64,000 bases of DNA from Puccinia triticina (taxonomy: Eukaryota; Basidiomycota; Pucciniomycetes; Pucciniales; Pucciniaceae). A program made the translations under genes and the position numbers. Positions 29,479 to 40,179 of the stretch are shown piece by piece. Every line of letters begins with the position of its first letter. Position 1 is the first letter of the stretch. The notes beneath the pieces were generated by a model. That model had not been told where the DNA came from, made no database searches, and was given only the letters and a program-made list of their open reading frames with translations. The DNA is taken from NCBI RefSeq assembly GCF_026914185.1, contig NC_070561.1, forward strand, positions 8,060,001 to 8,124,000, given 5' to 3'.

Positions 29479-32400
29479 CTAGGAACGGAGTGTGCTTTGG
29501 CACACTCCTAGGAACGGAGTGTGCTTTGGCACGATCCTAGGAACGGAGTGTGCTTTGGCACACTCCTAGGAACGGAGTGTGCTTTGGCACACTCCTAGGA
29601 ACGGAGTGTGCTTTGGCACACTCCTAGGAACGGAGTGTGCTTTGGCACACTCCTAGGAATGGAGTGTGCTTTGGCACACTCCTAGGAACGGAGTGTGCTT
29701 TGGCACACTCCTAGGAACGGAGTGTGCTTTGGCACACTCCTAGGAACGGAGTGTGCTTTGGCACACTCCTAGGAACGGAGTGTGCTTTGGCACACTCCTA
29801 GGAACGGAGTGTGCTTTGGCACACTCCTAGGAACGGAGTGTGCTTTGGCACACTCCTAGGAATGGAGTGTGCTTTGGCACACTCCTAGGAACAGAGTGTG
29901 CTTTGGCACACTCCTAGGAATGGAGTGTGCTTTGGCACACTCCTAGGAATGGAGTGTGCTTTGGCACACTCCTAGGAATGGAGTGTGCTTTGGCACACTC
30001 CTAGGAATGGAGTGTGCTTTGGCACACTCCTAGGAATGGAGTGTGCTTTGGCACACTCCTAGGAATGGAGTGTGCTTTGGCACACTCCTAGGAATGGAGT
30101 GTGCTTTGGCACACTCCTAGGAATGGAGTGTGCTTTGGCACACTCCTAGGAATGGAGTGTGCTTTGGCACACTCCTAGGAATGGAGTGTGCTTTGGCACA
30201 CTCCTAGGAATGGAGTGTGCTTTGGCACACTCCTAGGAACAGAGTGTGCTTTGGCACACTCCTAGGAATGGAGTGTGCTTTGGCACACTCCTAGGAATGG
30301 AGTGTGCTTTGGCACACTCCTAGGAACGGAGTGTGCTTTGGCACACTCCTAGGAACGGAGTGTGCTTTGGCACACTCCTAGGAACGGAGTGTGCTTTGGC
30401 ACACTCCTAGGAACGGAGTGTGCTTTGGCACACTCCTAGGAACGGAGTGTGCTTTGGCACACTCCTAGGAACGGAGTGTGCTTTGGCACACTCCTAGGAA
30501 CGGAGTGTGCTTTGGCACACTCCTAGGAACGGAGTGTGCTTTGGCACACTCCTAGGAACGGAGTGTGCTTTGGCACACTCCTAGGAACGGAGTGTGCTTT
30601 GGCACACTCCTAGGAATGGAGTGTGCTTTGGCACACTCCTAGGAACGGAGTGTGCTTTGGCACACTCCTAGGAATGGAGTGTGCTTTGGCACACTCCTAG
30701 GAATGGAGTGTGCTTTGGCACACTCCTAGGAATGGAGTGTGCTTTGGCACACTCCTAGGAATGGAGTGTGCTTTGGCACACTCCTAGGAATGGAGTGTGC
30801 TTTGGCACACTCTTAGGAACGGAGTGTGCTTTGGCACACTCCTAGGAACGGAGTGTGCTTTGGCACACTCCTAGGAACGGAGTGTGCCAAAGCACACTCC
30901 TAGGAACGGAGTGTGCTTTGGCACACTCCTAGGAATGGAGTGTGCTTTGGCACACTCCTAGGAATGGAGTGTGCTTTGGCACACTCTTAGGAACGGAGTG
31001 TGCTTTGGCACACTCCTAGGAATGGAGTGTGCTTTGGCACACTCTTAGGAACGGAGTGTGCTTTGGCACACTCCTAGGAACGGAGTGTGCTTTGGCACAC
31101 TCCTAGGAACGGAGTGTGCTTTGGCACACTCCTAGGAACGGAGTGTGCTTTGGCACACTCCTAGGAACGGAGTGTGCTTTGGCACACTCCTAGGAACGGA
31201 GTGTGCTTTGGCACACTCCTAGGAACGGAGTGTGCTTTGGCACACTCCTAGGAACGGAGTGTGCTTTGGCACACTCCTAGGAACGGAGTGTGCTTTGGCA
31301 CACTCCTAGGAACGGAGTGTGCTTTGGCACACTCCTAGGAACGGAGTGTGCTTTGGCACACTCCTAGGAACGGAGTGTGCTTTGGCACACTCCTAGGAAC
31401 GGAGTGTGCTTTGGCACACTCCTAGGAACGGAGTGTGCTTTGGCACACTCTTAGGAACGGAGTGTGCTTTGGCACACTCCTAGGAACAGAGTGTGCTTTG
31501 GCACACTCCTAGGAACGGAGTGTGCTTTGGCACACTCCTAGGAATGGAGTGTGCTTTGGCACACTCCTAGGAACGGAGTGTGCTTTGGCACACTCCTAGG
31601 AATGGAGTGTGCTTTGGCACACTCCTAGGAATGGAGTGTGCTTTGGCACACTCCTAGGAATGGAGTGTGCTTTGGCACACTCCTAGGAATGGAGTGTGCT
31701 TTGGCACACTCCTAGGAATGGAGTGTGCTTTGGCACACTCTTAGGAACGGAGTGTGCTTTGGCACACTCCTAGGAATGGAGTGTGCTTTGGCACACTCTT
31801 AGGAACGGAGTGTGCTTTGGCACACTCCTAGGAACGGAGTGTGCTTTGGCACACTCCTAGGAACGGAGTGTGCTTTGGCACACTCCTAGGAACGGAGTGT
31901 GCTTTGGCACACTCCTAGGAATGGAGTGTGCTTTGGCACACTCCTAGGAACGGAGTGTGCTTTGGCACACTCCTAGGAATGGAGTGTGCTTTGGCACACT
32001 CCTAGGAATGGAGTGTGCTTTGGCACACTCCTAGGAACGGAGTGTGCTTTGGCACACTCCTAGGAACGGAGTGTGCTTTGGCACACTCCTAGGAACGGAG
32101 TGTGCTTTGGCACACTCCTAGGAACGGAGTGTGCTTTGGCACACTCCTAGGAACGGAGTGTGCTTTGGCACACTCCTAGGAACGGAGTGTGCTTTGGCAC
32201 ACTCCTAGGAATGGAGTGTGCTTTGGCACACTCCTAGGAACGGAGTGTGCTTTGGCACACTCCTAGGAACGGAGTGTGCCAAAGCACACTCCTAGGAACG
32301 GAGTGTGCTTTGGCACACTCCTAGGAACGGAGTGTGCTTTGGCACACTCCTAGGAATGGAGTGTGCTTTGGCACACTCCTAGGAATGGAGTGTGCTTTGG

Positions 32401-33232
32401 CACACTCCTAGGAATGGAGTGTGCTTTGGCACACTCCTAGGAACGGAGTGTGCTTTGGCACACTCCTAGGAACGGAGTGTGCTTTGGCACACTCCTAGGA
32501 ACGGAGTGTGCTTTGGCACACTCCTAGGAACGGAGTGTGCTTTGGCACACTCCTAGGAACGGAGTGTGCTTTGGCACACTCCTAGGAACGGAGTGTGCTT
32601 TGGCACACTCCTAGGAACGGAGTGTGCTTTGGCACACTCCTAGGAATGGAGTGTGCTTTGGCACACTCCTAGGAATGGAGTGTGCTTTGGCACACTCTTA
32701 GGAACGGAGTGTGCTTTGGCACACTCCTAGGAACGGAGTGTGCTTTGGCACACTCCTAGGAACGGAGTGTGCTTTGGCACACTCCTAGGAACGGAGTGTG
32801 CTTTGGCACACTCCTAGGAACGGAGTGTGCTTTGGCACACTCCTAGGAACGGAGTGTGCTTTGGCACACTCCTAGGAACGGAGTGTGCTTTGGCACACTC
32901 CTAGGAACGGAGTGTGCTTTGGCACACTCCTAGGAACGGAGTGTGCTTTGGCACACTCCTAGGAACGGAGTGTGCTTTGGCACACTCCTAGGAACGGAGT
33001 GTGCTTTGGCACACTCCTAGGAACGGAGTGTGCTTTGGCACATTCCTAGGAACGGAGTGTGCTTTGGCACACTCCTAGGAACGGAGTGTGCTTTGGCACA
33101 CTCCTAGGAACGGAGTGTGCTTTGGCACACTCCTAGAAACAGATTGTGCTTTGGCACACTCCTAGGAACGGAGTGTGCTTTGGCACACTCCTAGAAACAG
33201 ATTGTGCTTTGGCACACTCCTAGGAACGGAGT

Positions 33233-33652
33233 GTGATTTCCAATTATACTTGATGGAGACACTTCAGAGGATTCAGGTGTTGAGGTAGTAAACCCAATCA
33301 AGGCAAACAACCAGGCAGCAAAACCACTATAACTCAACAAAATCTTATGAGAAAAGAAAAAAGTCTTGTGGTCCTGCTCTAAATTAGCACATCAATATTT
33401 AGTGTGTGTGAGAGAGGGGGGCAGGAGAGACAAGAAGGAAACAAGATGCAGACCTCATGTATTAATAAACGATCCAATCCTCTAACAACAACAACCTAAA
33501 TGACATGGAGATTCTTCTAGACGTTGTAAGACTCAAAAGTTTTCCTGAGAACCTTTTGCTGAATGGAGAAGGGGATGATGGAGGTGCAAACTCTGCCCTT
33601 CTATGCTATCAGTCAACAAGACCCACCAAGTTTTAATCAAATGATAGGTCTG
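33233..33652. other. Single-copy-like flank of array 2
   Basis: No gene was recognised. The sequence continues at 37528 across the hAT insertion. Confidence 0.4.
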
Positions 33653-33660
33653 GTCTAGTT

Positions 33661-36600
33661 TAGAGATGGTAAAGGGGTACTCGTTGCCGGGTACCCGGTA
33701 CCCGTTGGCAGGTACACGTTTAGCTCCACAGGTACCCGTTGGCGGGTGCTGGGTGCGGGTGCGGGTGTCCAGAATTCTGGTTGGGAGGCGGGCGGGTACC
33801 TGGACGGGTACCCGCCCCCTTTCCCAGTGCTGTGATGGGTGGACGGGTCCCATGGTCTGGATCTCCGATTCCGACAGGACTCGGCGCTGGAGGCCCCTAT
33901 GTACCACGAATACCCTATCCCTATCCCCATCCACCATGGCAGCAAACAGCAAGAAACGTTGCAAGCAATCGGAATCACAAGCACCTGAAACCTTGGATTC
34001 CAATAGAGTTGCTAAATCTCAAGACCAAGCCCGCCAGGCAAAGCGACCCAGTACAACCGTGGTTGTTGACGATTCTGATGATGAACAGCAAGGATCCAAT
34101 GCTCCAATGTCTCAGGGGCTTTCGGATGAACAAGAGCTGAGTAAGTCTCTAGAAAACATAATACTTATCATCGGTCAACTGAAAAAAAATTAAAAGATTA
34201 ACCTAACGTTCTTCATTACAGAAAGGGCACTCAAAGTGCATCTAAATCAAGTCAGCTTGTGTTATGCCTCTTACAACTGCCCAGAGCTATTGTAACAGTT
34301 AGACAAAAACGGCTGAAAGATGATAGCGTACCCTTGTAAAATGTGAGTTATTTTTCTCTCTCTCAACGGATTTTTTTCAATTATATCTACTAACACTCAC
34401 TCTTTCCAACATGATAGCTGCTGTGGGGCTAAAATTCACCGCCCCACATGTGACACATCGCCAACCAACCTTTTCAAGCACATTGCGGCTTGCCTCAAAA
34501 AACGACAAGAAGTCAAAGAAACTCAAAAATTGGCCTCCCTGGGGGTTTTGGGCACTGGAGACATCAATCCGCGGGAGGTGAGTCCGACTAAATGACCCTT
34601 ATCTCCCTCTGAATTAGTAAGGAGATCCACTGGTTTACTTTTTGGATTACCAAAGGTGCCCCAGCTTTGTGTGATATGGTGCGCGGAGGGTGCTCAGCCT
34701 TTTTCGGCTCTTGGGCAACAGGCGCACAGATCTCTTTTGCACCCGGAGGTCTTGAAGAACCTACCTAATCAAAGGGCTGTTTCCTCCGACATCAGCCACT
34801 TATACTCCTCAGTCCAAGATACCCTCATCAAATCCCTTGCGGTGAGATTCCTTGAATCCTTCTTCACTTGTCGATGTTATTGTAATTTTGCTTATGACTG
34901 GATTTTTCCCCACTAGAAACACAAGGGAGCAATGTATCTAGGACTCGATGCTTGGCAGTCACTGAACGGGTATGATGTTCTTGGAACGGTGATATATTGC
35001 TTGGTTGAGGATGGTACCGGTGGTTTTGAATTGGAGGCCATGCCTCTGGACTTTGTGATGTTAAAAAAACAACACACAGGTGTGTATCTAGCCAACACGG
35101 TACAGGTTATTGTTGAGAAATTTGGGATTCAGAACCAGGTAACCACTCACAAACTTCCGAATCACCTTTCAATGTATTCATCTTGTTTTGCATTTTGGTC
35201 ACAGATCTGTGGTATCGTCACAGACAATGCTTCCAAAAACGAGACCATGATCAATGAGATCAAGAAATTCAAGTGGCCTCGATTCAAAGGCAACACACAT
35301 TGGGTTCGATGTTTTGCACACATCTTGGATTTGATTGCGCAGGTTATAATTCGTCCATTTGGAAGCCACAAGAAAAAGAATACTAACAGCTGCTTGGATG
35401 ATGGAGAAGACTCGGAAAACTCCGATGACAATGAGTTTGAACATCCAGACAAGCAAATTCTGGGGTATGTTTTGTGTCTCCTTGCTAGTGATTCTTATGC
35501 TTCTTGTCTTCTTTCTGGTGTCTTTTTTTTCTGATGGTGATAACATTGCACATAGGCTAAACAAAGAAAACAATTTTGGTTCAAAAGACGAAGATGAAGA
35601 CCCCGAAAACAATCACAACCAGTCAGGGCAGGATAGAACCCTCGCATGCGAGCTGATCAATGATGACGATATAGAATTGGAGACTACTGATGTGATTGGT
35701 TTCAGTGATGAAGATGATGATGACTGTTATACTTCCAAATCATGCAAGAAAACTCTTGAAAAGGTATGCCTTTATTCATTTCATTCTTAGCTGGGCAACA
35801 CATGATTGTTAACTTACATGAAAAAATTGTGTTGTAGTTCTGAGCAATTGCCCGAAAACTCAACAAGTCACCTAATTCAAAGGCGCTTTTTGTGAATTTG
35901 TGTCGGGAGAAAAACTGCCTCAAGCCCCACAATGTTGAGTGCAATGTGAAGACTTGGTGGAATTCAACTTTAATGCAGTTGAACAGTATCCTGCGATGTT
36001 CAGGCGGAATGTGAGTTTCTCTTTGCTATTCAAGACACCAACATGGAGAACTAAAAACCTGCCTAAAGTCTTGAGTGGCAGAAAGATAAGCAACATGGGC
36101 TTCAACGAGAAAATTTAATCACCCAGAACGATCTAGACTTGGCCAAAGATCTTGTTGAGGTCCTTCAGCCTTTTTACGAAATCACCCTCCAGGTTTCAAC
36201 TCGGGGTGGTGCTTGAATAGCCGAAGTGGTTGTTTTCATTGATCAAATCACGACTCATCTTTCAACTGTGATCTCCAACACTAACAACAGATACCCTGCG
36301 GCTTTAAGGAACGCCTGGCGGGCGGGCATTCAGTTGACTAATAAGTACTACACTCTTACAGACTGCTCTCCACTTTACCGAGTTACTATGAGTTTGTATT
36401 TCTTGCTATCTCTTTATCAAAATTTGCTCGTGGTCTTTTGAATCTGATTGCATAATGTTTTTTTTAGTTCTTCATCCGTCGTTCAAGGATGAATATTTAA
36501 AACTTGCTCAGTGGGAGCCAGAATGGATTTCCGAAGCGATCCGACTTACGCGTGAGATGTGGGAAACTCAATACAAAAGTGGAACTCAAGAAACAATGTC

Positions 36601-37519
36601 TCCAGAGCCCAATGCTCCTCCAAAGGTGAGTAGTTGCTATCTTCTCCTGGGATTTGTGTCTAATTGATTCAAGCTTAATTTTTCCACCCTGCACAGCGGC
36701 CTCAGACAGGTGTGCTTGCCAAGCTGAGTGGTGCGTCTGAAGCGTGATTGGGGCAGATCTCAACTGACGCGCTCAGCATGTGGTTGGCTGGAGGTTTGCA
36801 TCTGGATTCGGGAGGACTTCCAGTCAACCCCCTTCAATGGTGGATTGCACAAGGGCGCTGTGGAAACACTCACGGCGGTCTCATTCAAATGGCACTGGAT
36901 GTGCTCAGCTGTCCAGGTAAGATTTTTAATTTTTCCATTTTCACACGTAACTTGGTACTACCTAAATTAAACTGCCATCATAATCAATCAATAACAGCAA
37001 CCACTGTGGATGTTGAAAGATTGTTTAGCTTTGGAAGGGATTATGTTTCCGTCCGAAGGCACCGACTCAGCGTTTCATCTGTCACTACAGGGATGGCTGT
37101 GGCGTTCTACTCAAAAAACGGTCTAATCAAAAGGGGAGTTTTGCGTTGATGGAAGCAAGAAGAAAAGAAAAAAGGCAAGGAGAAGGATATCCAAGAATTA
37201 ATTGTAGAATGATTGACTTGGATTAGATTTATTATTTTTAAATGAATGGAGAAATATTAGTACTGAATCTACTGCTTGTAAGCCCGGGTACTTGTGCCTG
37301 AAACCCAGGTATCGCAAAATTCAGATCGGGCATGATAAAAATTGAATCTACTGCTGGTAAGCCTGGGTAACTGCATCTAACACCCGGGTACCTCCTCCTG
37401 TGCACCGGGGTACCTCCCATGGCGGGTGCCAGGTGCGGGTGCGGGTGTGAGGAATTGGTAAAAAAACAGGGGGGTACCCGCACCCGCCATGGGTACCCGG
37501 GTGCCATATGCCATCTCTA
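33661..37519 (+). mobile_element. Full-length hAT element, 8-bp TSD
   Basis: Ends TAGAGATGG and CCATCTCTA are flanked by GTCTAGTT at 33653-33660 and 37520-37527, an exact 8-bp target duplication as expected for hAT. The first and last 150-250 bases are rich in GGTACCCG words, likely transposase-binding sites, shared with 28550-29478. The interior carries a hAT transposase gene that has acquired stops. Confidence 0.95.
33936..37149 (+). pseudogene. hAT transposase, multi-exon, with nonsense mutations
   Basis: The ATG at 33936 (context CCACCATGG) opens an exon reading MAANSKKRCKQS, with a GTAAGT donor at 34141. Next comes a BED-type zinc finger (CKICCGAKIH after splicing, then TNLFKHIAAC). The catalytic core has YLGLDAWQS with the first aspartate and ICGIVTDNASKN with the second, then HWVRCFAHILDLI. 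An acidic stretch follows, then TWWNSTLMQ. The C-terminal dimerisation region ends with VERLFSFGRDYVSVRRHRLS. Stops interrupt the reconstructed frame at least at four points: TAA and TGA near 34291 and 34319 before the zinc finger, TGA near 35842, and TGA near 36215. Introns look like GT-AG of about 70-120 bases. The protein is dead, but the ends are intact and could be moved by a related transposase. Confidence 0.88.
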
Positions 37520-37527
37520 GTCTAGTT

Positions 37528-38254
37528 CCAGATGAAGTTGTTTGATGACAGGTATGTGAGAGTTGAGAGTGAGTTCAGTAGTTATTTGCAAATATAAGGG
37601 TTGTAGTGATGTGTGGTGGTGATGGTAAGTGTGAAGGGTGGTATGTAAATAACTGGGGAATACTGAACTGAGGAGCTGACAACTGGGGAGGAGAGAGCTC
37701 CTTATATAGACAAAAGTGGAGCCCCAGAGGGGCTTGTGAGTTAGGGTTTCAACTAATCTAGACAACAGTGTGAGGGATTTTAGCTGGTGGGAGTAGATAC
37801 AAATGATGTCATAATATGTCAAGGGTACATAAATGATGTCAGAATATACAACAGAACATTCTAAATATGCCAGGGGTGCATACACGATGTCAGAATATAC
37901 AACAGAACATTCTAACGCATGCATGAGGTGACAGTAGACTGCATGAGCTTTCATACAGGGGGAATTAGTGTATACACAAAGTCTGAGGCTGCAGAAACAG
38001 TGTAAATGATGTCATACTATGTATATAAAGGAGTGTATGTAGTTAATATGTAATGAGTGTAGCTTGACAGGGAGATGTATGTTTGTATCCTATGATGTGT
38101 ATATGTGCACTACTGTGAAACTTGGGTTGAGGCAGGTGACAGCTGGGTTACTGGGGCTGGCCGTGTGATAGGTGTTTGGTGGGGTGTAACTTCCACACTA
38201 GAGGGGGTCCAGGGGTGCTTCCAGTGGTGAATAGGGGTGAAATTGGCCGTAGAA
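37528..38254. other. Unassigned, with short direct repeats
   Basis: No gene was seen. Near 37800-37920 a unit of about 60 bases with GATGTCAGAATATACAACAG and AACATTCTAA occurs twice with variants. The segment around 38040-38250 has no recognisable feature. Confidence 0.4.
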
Positions 38255-38345
38255 TTCATTTCTGGGGTCCATTTGATGGTATCTTGAGGCCTAGTATGAG
38301 TAATTATGTGGCATAGAAAAAACTTTTTATTTTTCCACTTTTCCG
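38255..38345. repeat. Inverted repeat, left arm, around the LCB2 fragment
   Basis: About 90-105 bases, from AGAATTCATTTCTGG through TTGATGGTATCTTGAGGCCT to GTCTACCAC, are repeated in reverse complement at 39733-39840 with roughly 85 percent identity by eye. Confidence 0.85.
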
Positions 38346-38379
38346 TCTACCACAACGTGTTTGTTTGTGTGTGTGTATT

Positions 38380-38404
38380 GGGGGGGGGGGGGGGGGGGGG
38401 GGGG
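38380..38404 (+). repeat. Poly(G) tract, 25 G, then broken G runs
   Basis: 25 guanines are followed by two further G-runs split by single A. It starts about 35 bases inside the left inverted arm. Length may be unreliable in assembly. Confidence 0.85.
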
Positions 38405-38656
38405 AGGGGGGGAGGGGGGGTTGGCGCATGGGAAACAAAGAGATTCAGGCTGGGTCCATGAATATTTAAAAGAAAAAATGTGGATGGTCAAGGTTACAAA
38501 GAAGGGATAAAACGTTGAGCAGCCAAAAAATAAAATTAAAAAATGATAAAGGAAGTGATGTGTGGATGAGGAGATCAGTGTGTGTGTGTGCAAGTGAGTG
38601 AGTGAGTGTGAGTGGGGGAGAGAAAGATCAAGCCTGGACAAGAGCAAGGCTGTCAT

Positions 38657-38962
38657 TCAAGACGGTCTGGATATCCCAACGCTGAGAGCCGTAGACATTA
38701 ACCGTGTCTCTGTTATTGGGCTGGGGGCGGGAAGGGGAAGGATTTGGTCGGAGAGGTTGGAGAGGAAGCTGTTGCGCTTGGACAGCTTGAGGCCGGGGAG
38801 CTCGCCAATTTGGTTGGTGGCAATGAGGATCCGGTGGATGTCAAGCTTGGTGTGTGAGGCGGAGACGCAGAAGCGGACCCAGGAGGAGACCAGCGGGGTG
38901 GCCGGGTATGCGACAACGACGATTGCGTAGCGCTTGAGCATCATCCTCAAGAACTGGAGCAT
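38657..38962 (-). pseudogene. LCB2: Serine palmitoyltransferase subunit 2 (LCB2) C-terminal exon fragment
   Basis: A minus frame after an AG at 38963-38964 reads MLQFLRMMLKRYAIVVV, then AYPATPLVSSWVRFCVSASHTK, then IGELPGLKLSKR. This is the C-terminal end of LCB2, the PLP enzyme that makes 3-ketosphinganine in the ER membrane; family members have an arginine where this copy has tryptophan (SSWVRFC). The upstream minus sequence to 39500 shows no preceding LCB2 exon, so only the last exon is present. It lies between inverted repeats (38255-38345 and 39733-39840), which suggests capture by a transposon. It cannot encode an active enzyme. Confidence 0.8.
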
Positions 38963-39009
38963 CTGCCATATACACCCATCCCTCTCCGAGCCCATCAGTC
39001 TTGTCTTCT

Positions 39010-39530
39010 TGGAAGCTCAAGACTGTCAGGGCGCGTCTATAATGTGATGGTGCCTTGAATGGAACTACAGGGTATAGGCTGTATAGCCGCTGCTCACAAC
39101 TGATCTGAGTTGGATGCTCAACTCAACGGGCTCTGCAGGAGGAGATAGCTGCACCTCTATCTAGAGGGGCCGGTTGAACTCTGCAACCCAAGCCCTACAG
39201 GACTTGACCAAATAGTATCCTGCAACAAGAGATATAAAGAGAAGGAAGGGAACTAAGACTTCCTTGATAATAGGAAGGCCTAGCAGAGAGTTGAAATCTT
39301 GAAGATGAAAGGAAATAGTTGATGAAAACACCCCAATTGCAGTATTTGGTAGATTCAAATGCTAACATAGAGTGGGGCAGTTTAATCAGAACTGAGGAAT
39401 TCTCTGTTTTGGGAGGATTACTTCTACTTGTACTCTGCAGATTTGTCAATCCCATGCTGCAATTAGACATTCCTAAAACATGCACTGCAGCCTTTCACTC
39501 ATGAAATGTGTACACACACTAGAAAGGGTG
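39010..39530. other. Spacer between the LCB2 fragment and MITE relic
   Basis: No gene was recognised. Confidence 0.35.
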
Positions 39531-39732
39531 AAACCACTGCGCTGCGCTGGCATCAGCGGCACTTTTAGCGCATCACAGCGGTTCACCACTGATCCTCCAG
39601 CCTAATCAGTGTTCTACCGCTGAAAATGTTGAGTGATCAGTGTTAGTGCAGCGGTTAAATGGGCTTGAAAGCTGACAAAAAGTGCAGCACAGTGGAAATT
39701 CTGCATAATTGCCGCTGACTGCTACTTCAGTG
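39531..39732. mobile_element. Decayed GCAGCGG-rich MITE
   Basis: AACCACTGCGCTGCGCTGG, CAGCGGTTCACC and GTGCAGCGGTTAAA words in both orientations resemble the hAT-type MITE at 17238-17706. Ends and target duplication are not recoverable. Confidence 0.5.
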
Positions 39733-39840
39733 GTGTGGTAGACCAAAAAGTGAAAAATCAAAAGTTTTTCTATACCATATAATTATTCACACTAGGCCTC
39801 AAGATACCATCAAATGGACCTCAGAAATGGATTCTACACA
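39733..39840. repeat. Inverted repeat, right arm, around the LCB2 fragment
   Basis: This is the reverse complement partner of 38255-38345. It ends about 340 bases before the VMA5 start codon, so it may lie within that gene's upstream region. Confidence 0.85.
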
Positions 39841-40179
39841 GCACCCGGCTTTTCAAAGGCCATTCCCTGGTGCCCCCTAATGTATGAATCTAGCCAAAAT
39901 TCTGAATTTTACATTAGCCAGGGTCCTCCTCACAGGCGTACAGGACCATGCAGCCTGTATGCTTCTCATGACCCCGATTTGCCGTGGGCGTGTAGTGTCA
40001 CGGTAAAGTTTCTAAAAGAGCCGCCCGTTACGATGCGTGACAGGGGGTCATCTGGCCGAGGTCGTGACATGTGCGATCCAATCCGGAAGCATCAAGACTC
40101 ACACTGATCCCGTCGTCATCTTTCACCACCAACACTTTAGACCCGGCATCTCCAAGATCTCAGCTTAAACCTACCACCC

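Larger units (their letters stand above)
27533..33232. repeat. Hairpin satellite array 2, 29-bp unit, about 130 copies
   Basis: Units share the array 1 core (arm GGAGTGTGC, loop TTTG, arm GCACACTCC) with a 7-base spacer TAGGAAC, often TAGGAAT. One to two units survive at 27533-27564 and 28516-28549, separated by two insertions; the main run is 29487-33232 at near-constant 29-bp spacing. The C/T spacer variants are clustered in blocks rather than random. Two units carry the loop reversed (30879-30900 and 32271-32292). The TAG in each spacer passes through all frames, so no long frame is open. The last units near 33130-33200 are degenerate (AGATTGTGC). Confidence 0.96.

Noticed and set aside
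4644..33232. CRISPR-like array
   Set aside because: Units are contiguous and identical with 6-7 base joints, there are no unique spacers of 25-40 bases, and the genome is eukaryotic.
38327..38656. Minus frame with a proline run
   Set aside because: The proline run is the antisense of the poly(G) tract and the rest is low complexity.
39814..40107. Plus frame of 97 codons upstream of VMA5
   Set aside because: It begins inside the inverted repeat around the LCB2 fragment and shows no family likeness; most likely noncoding upstream sequence.
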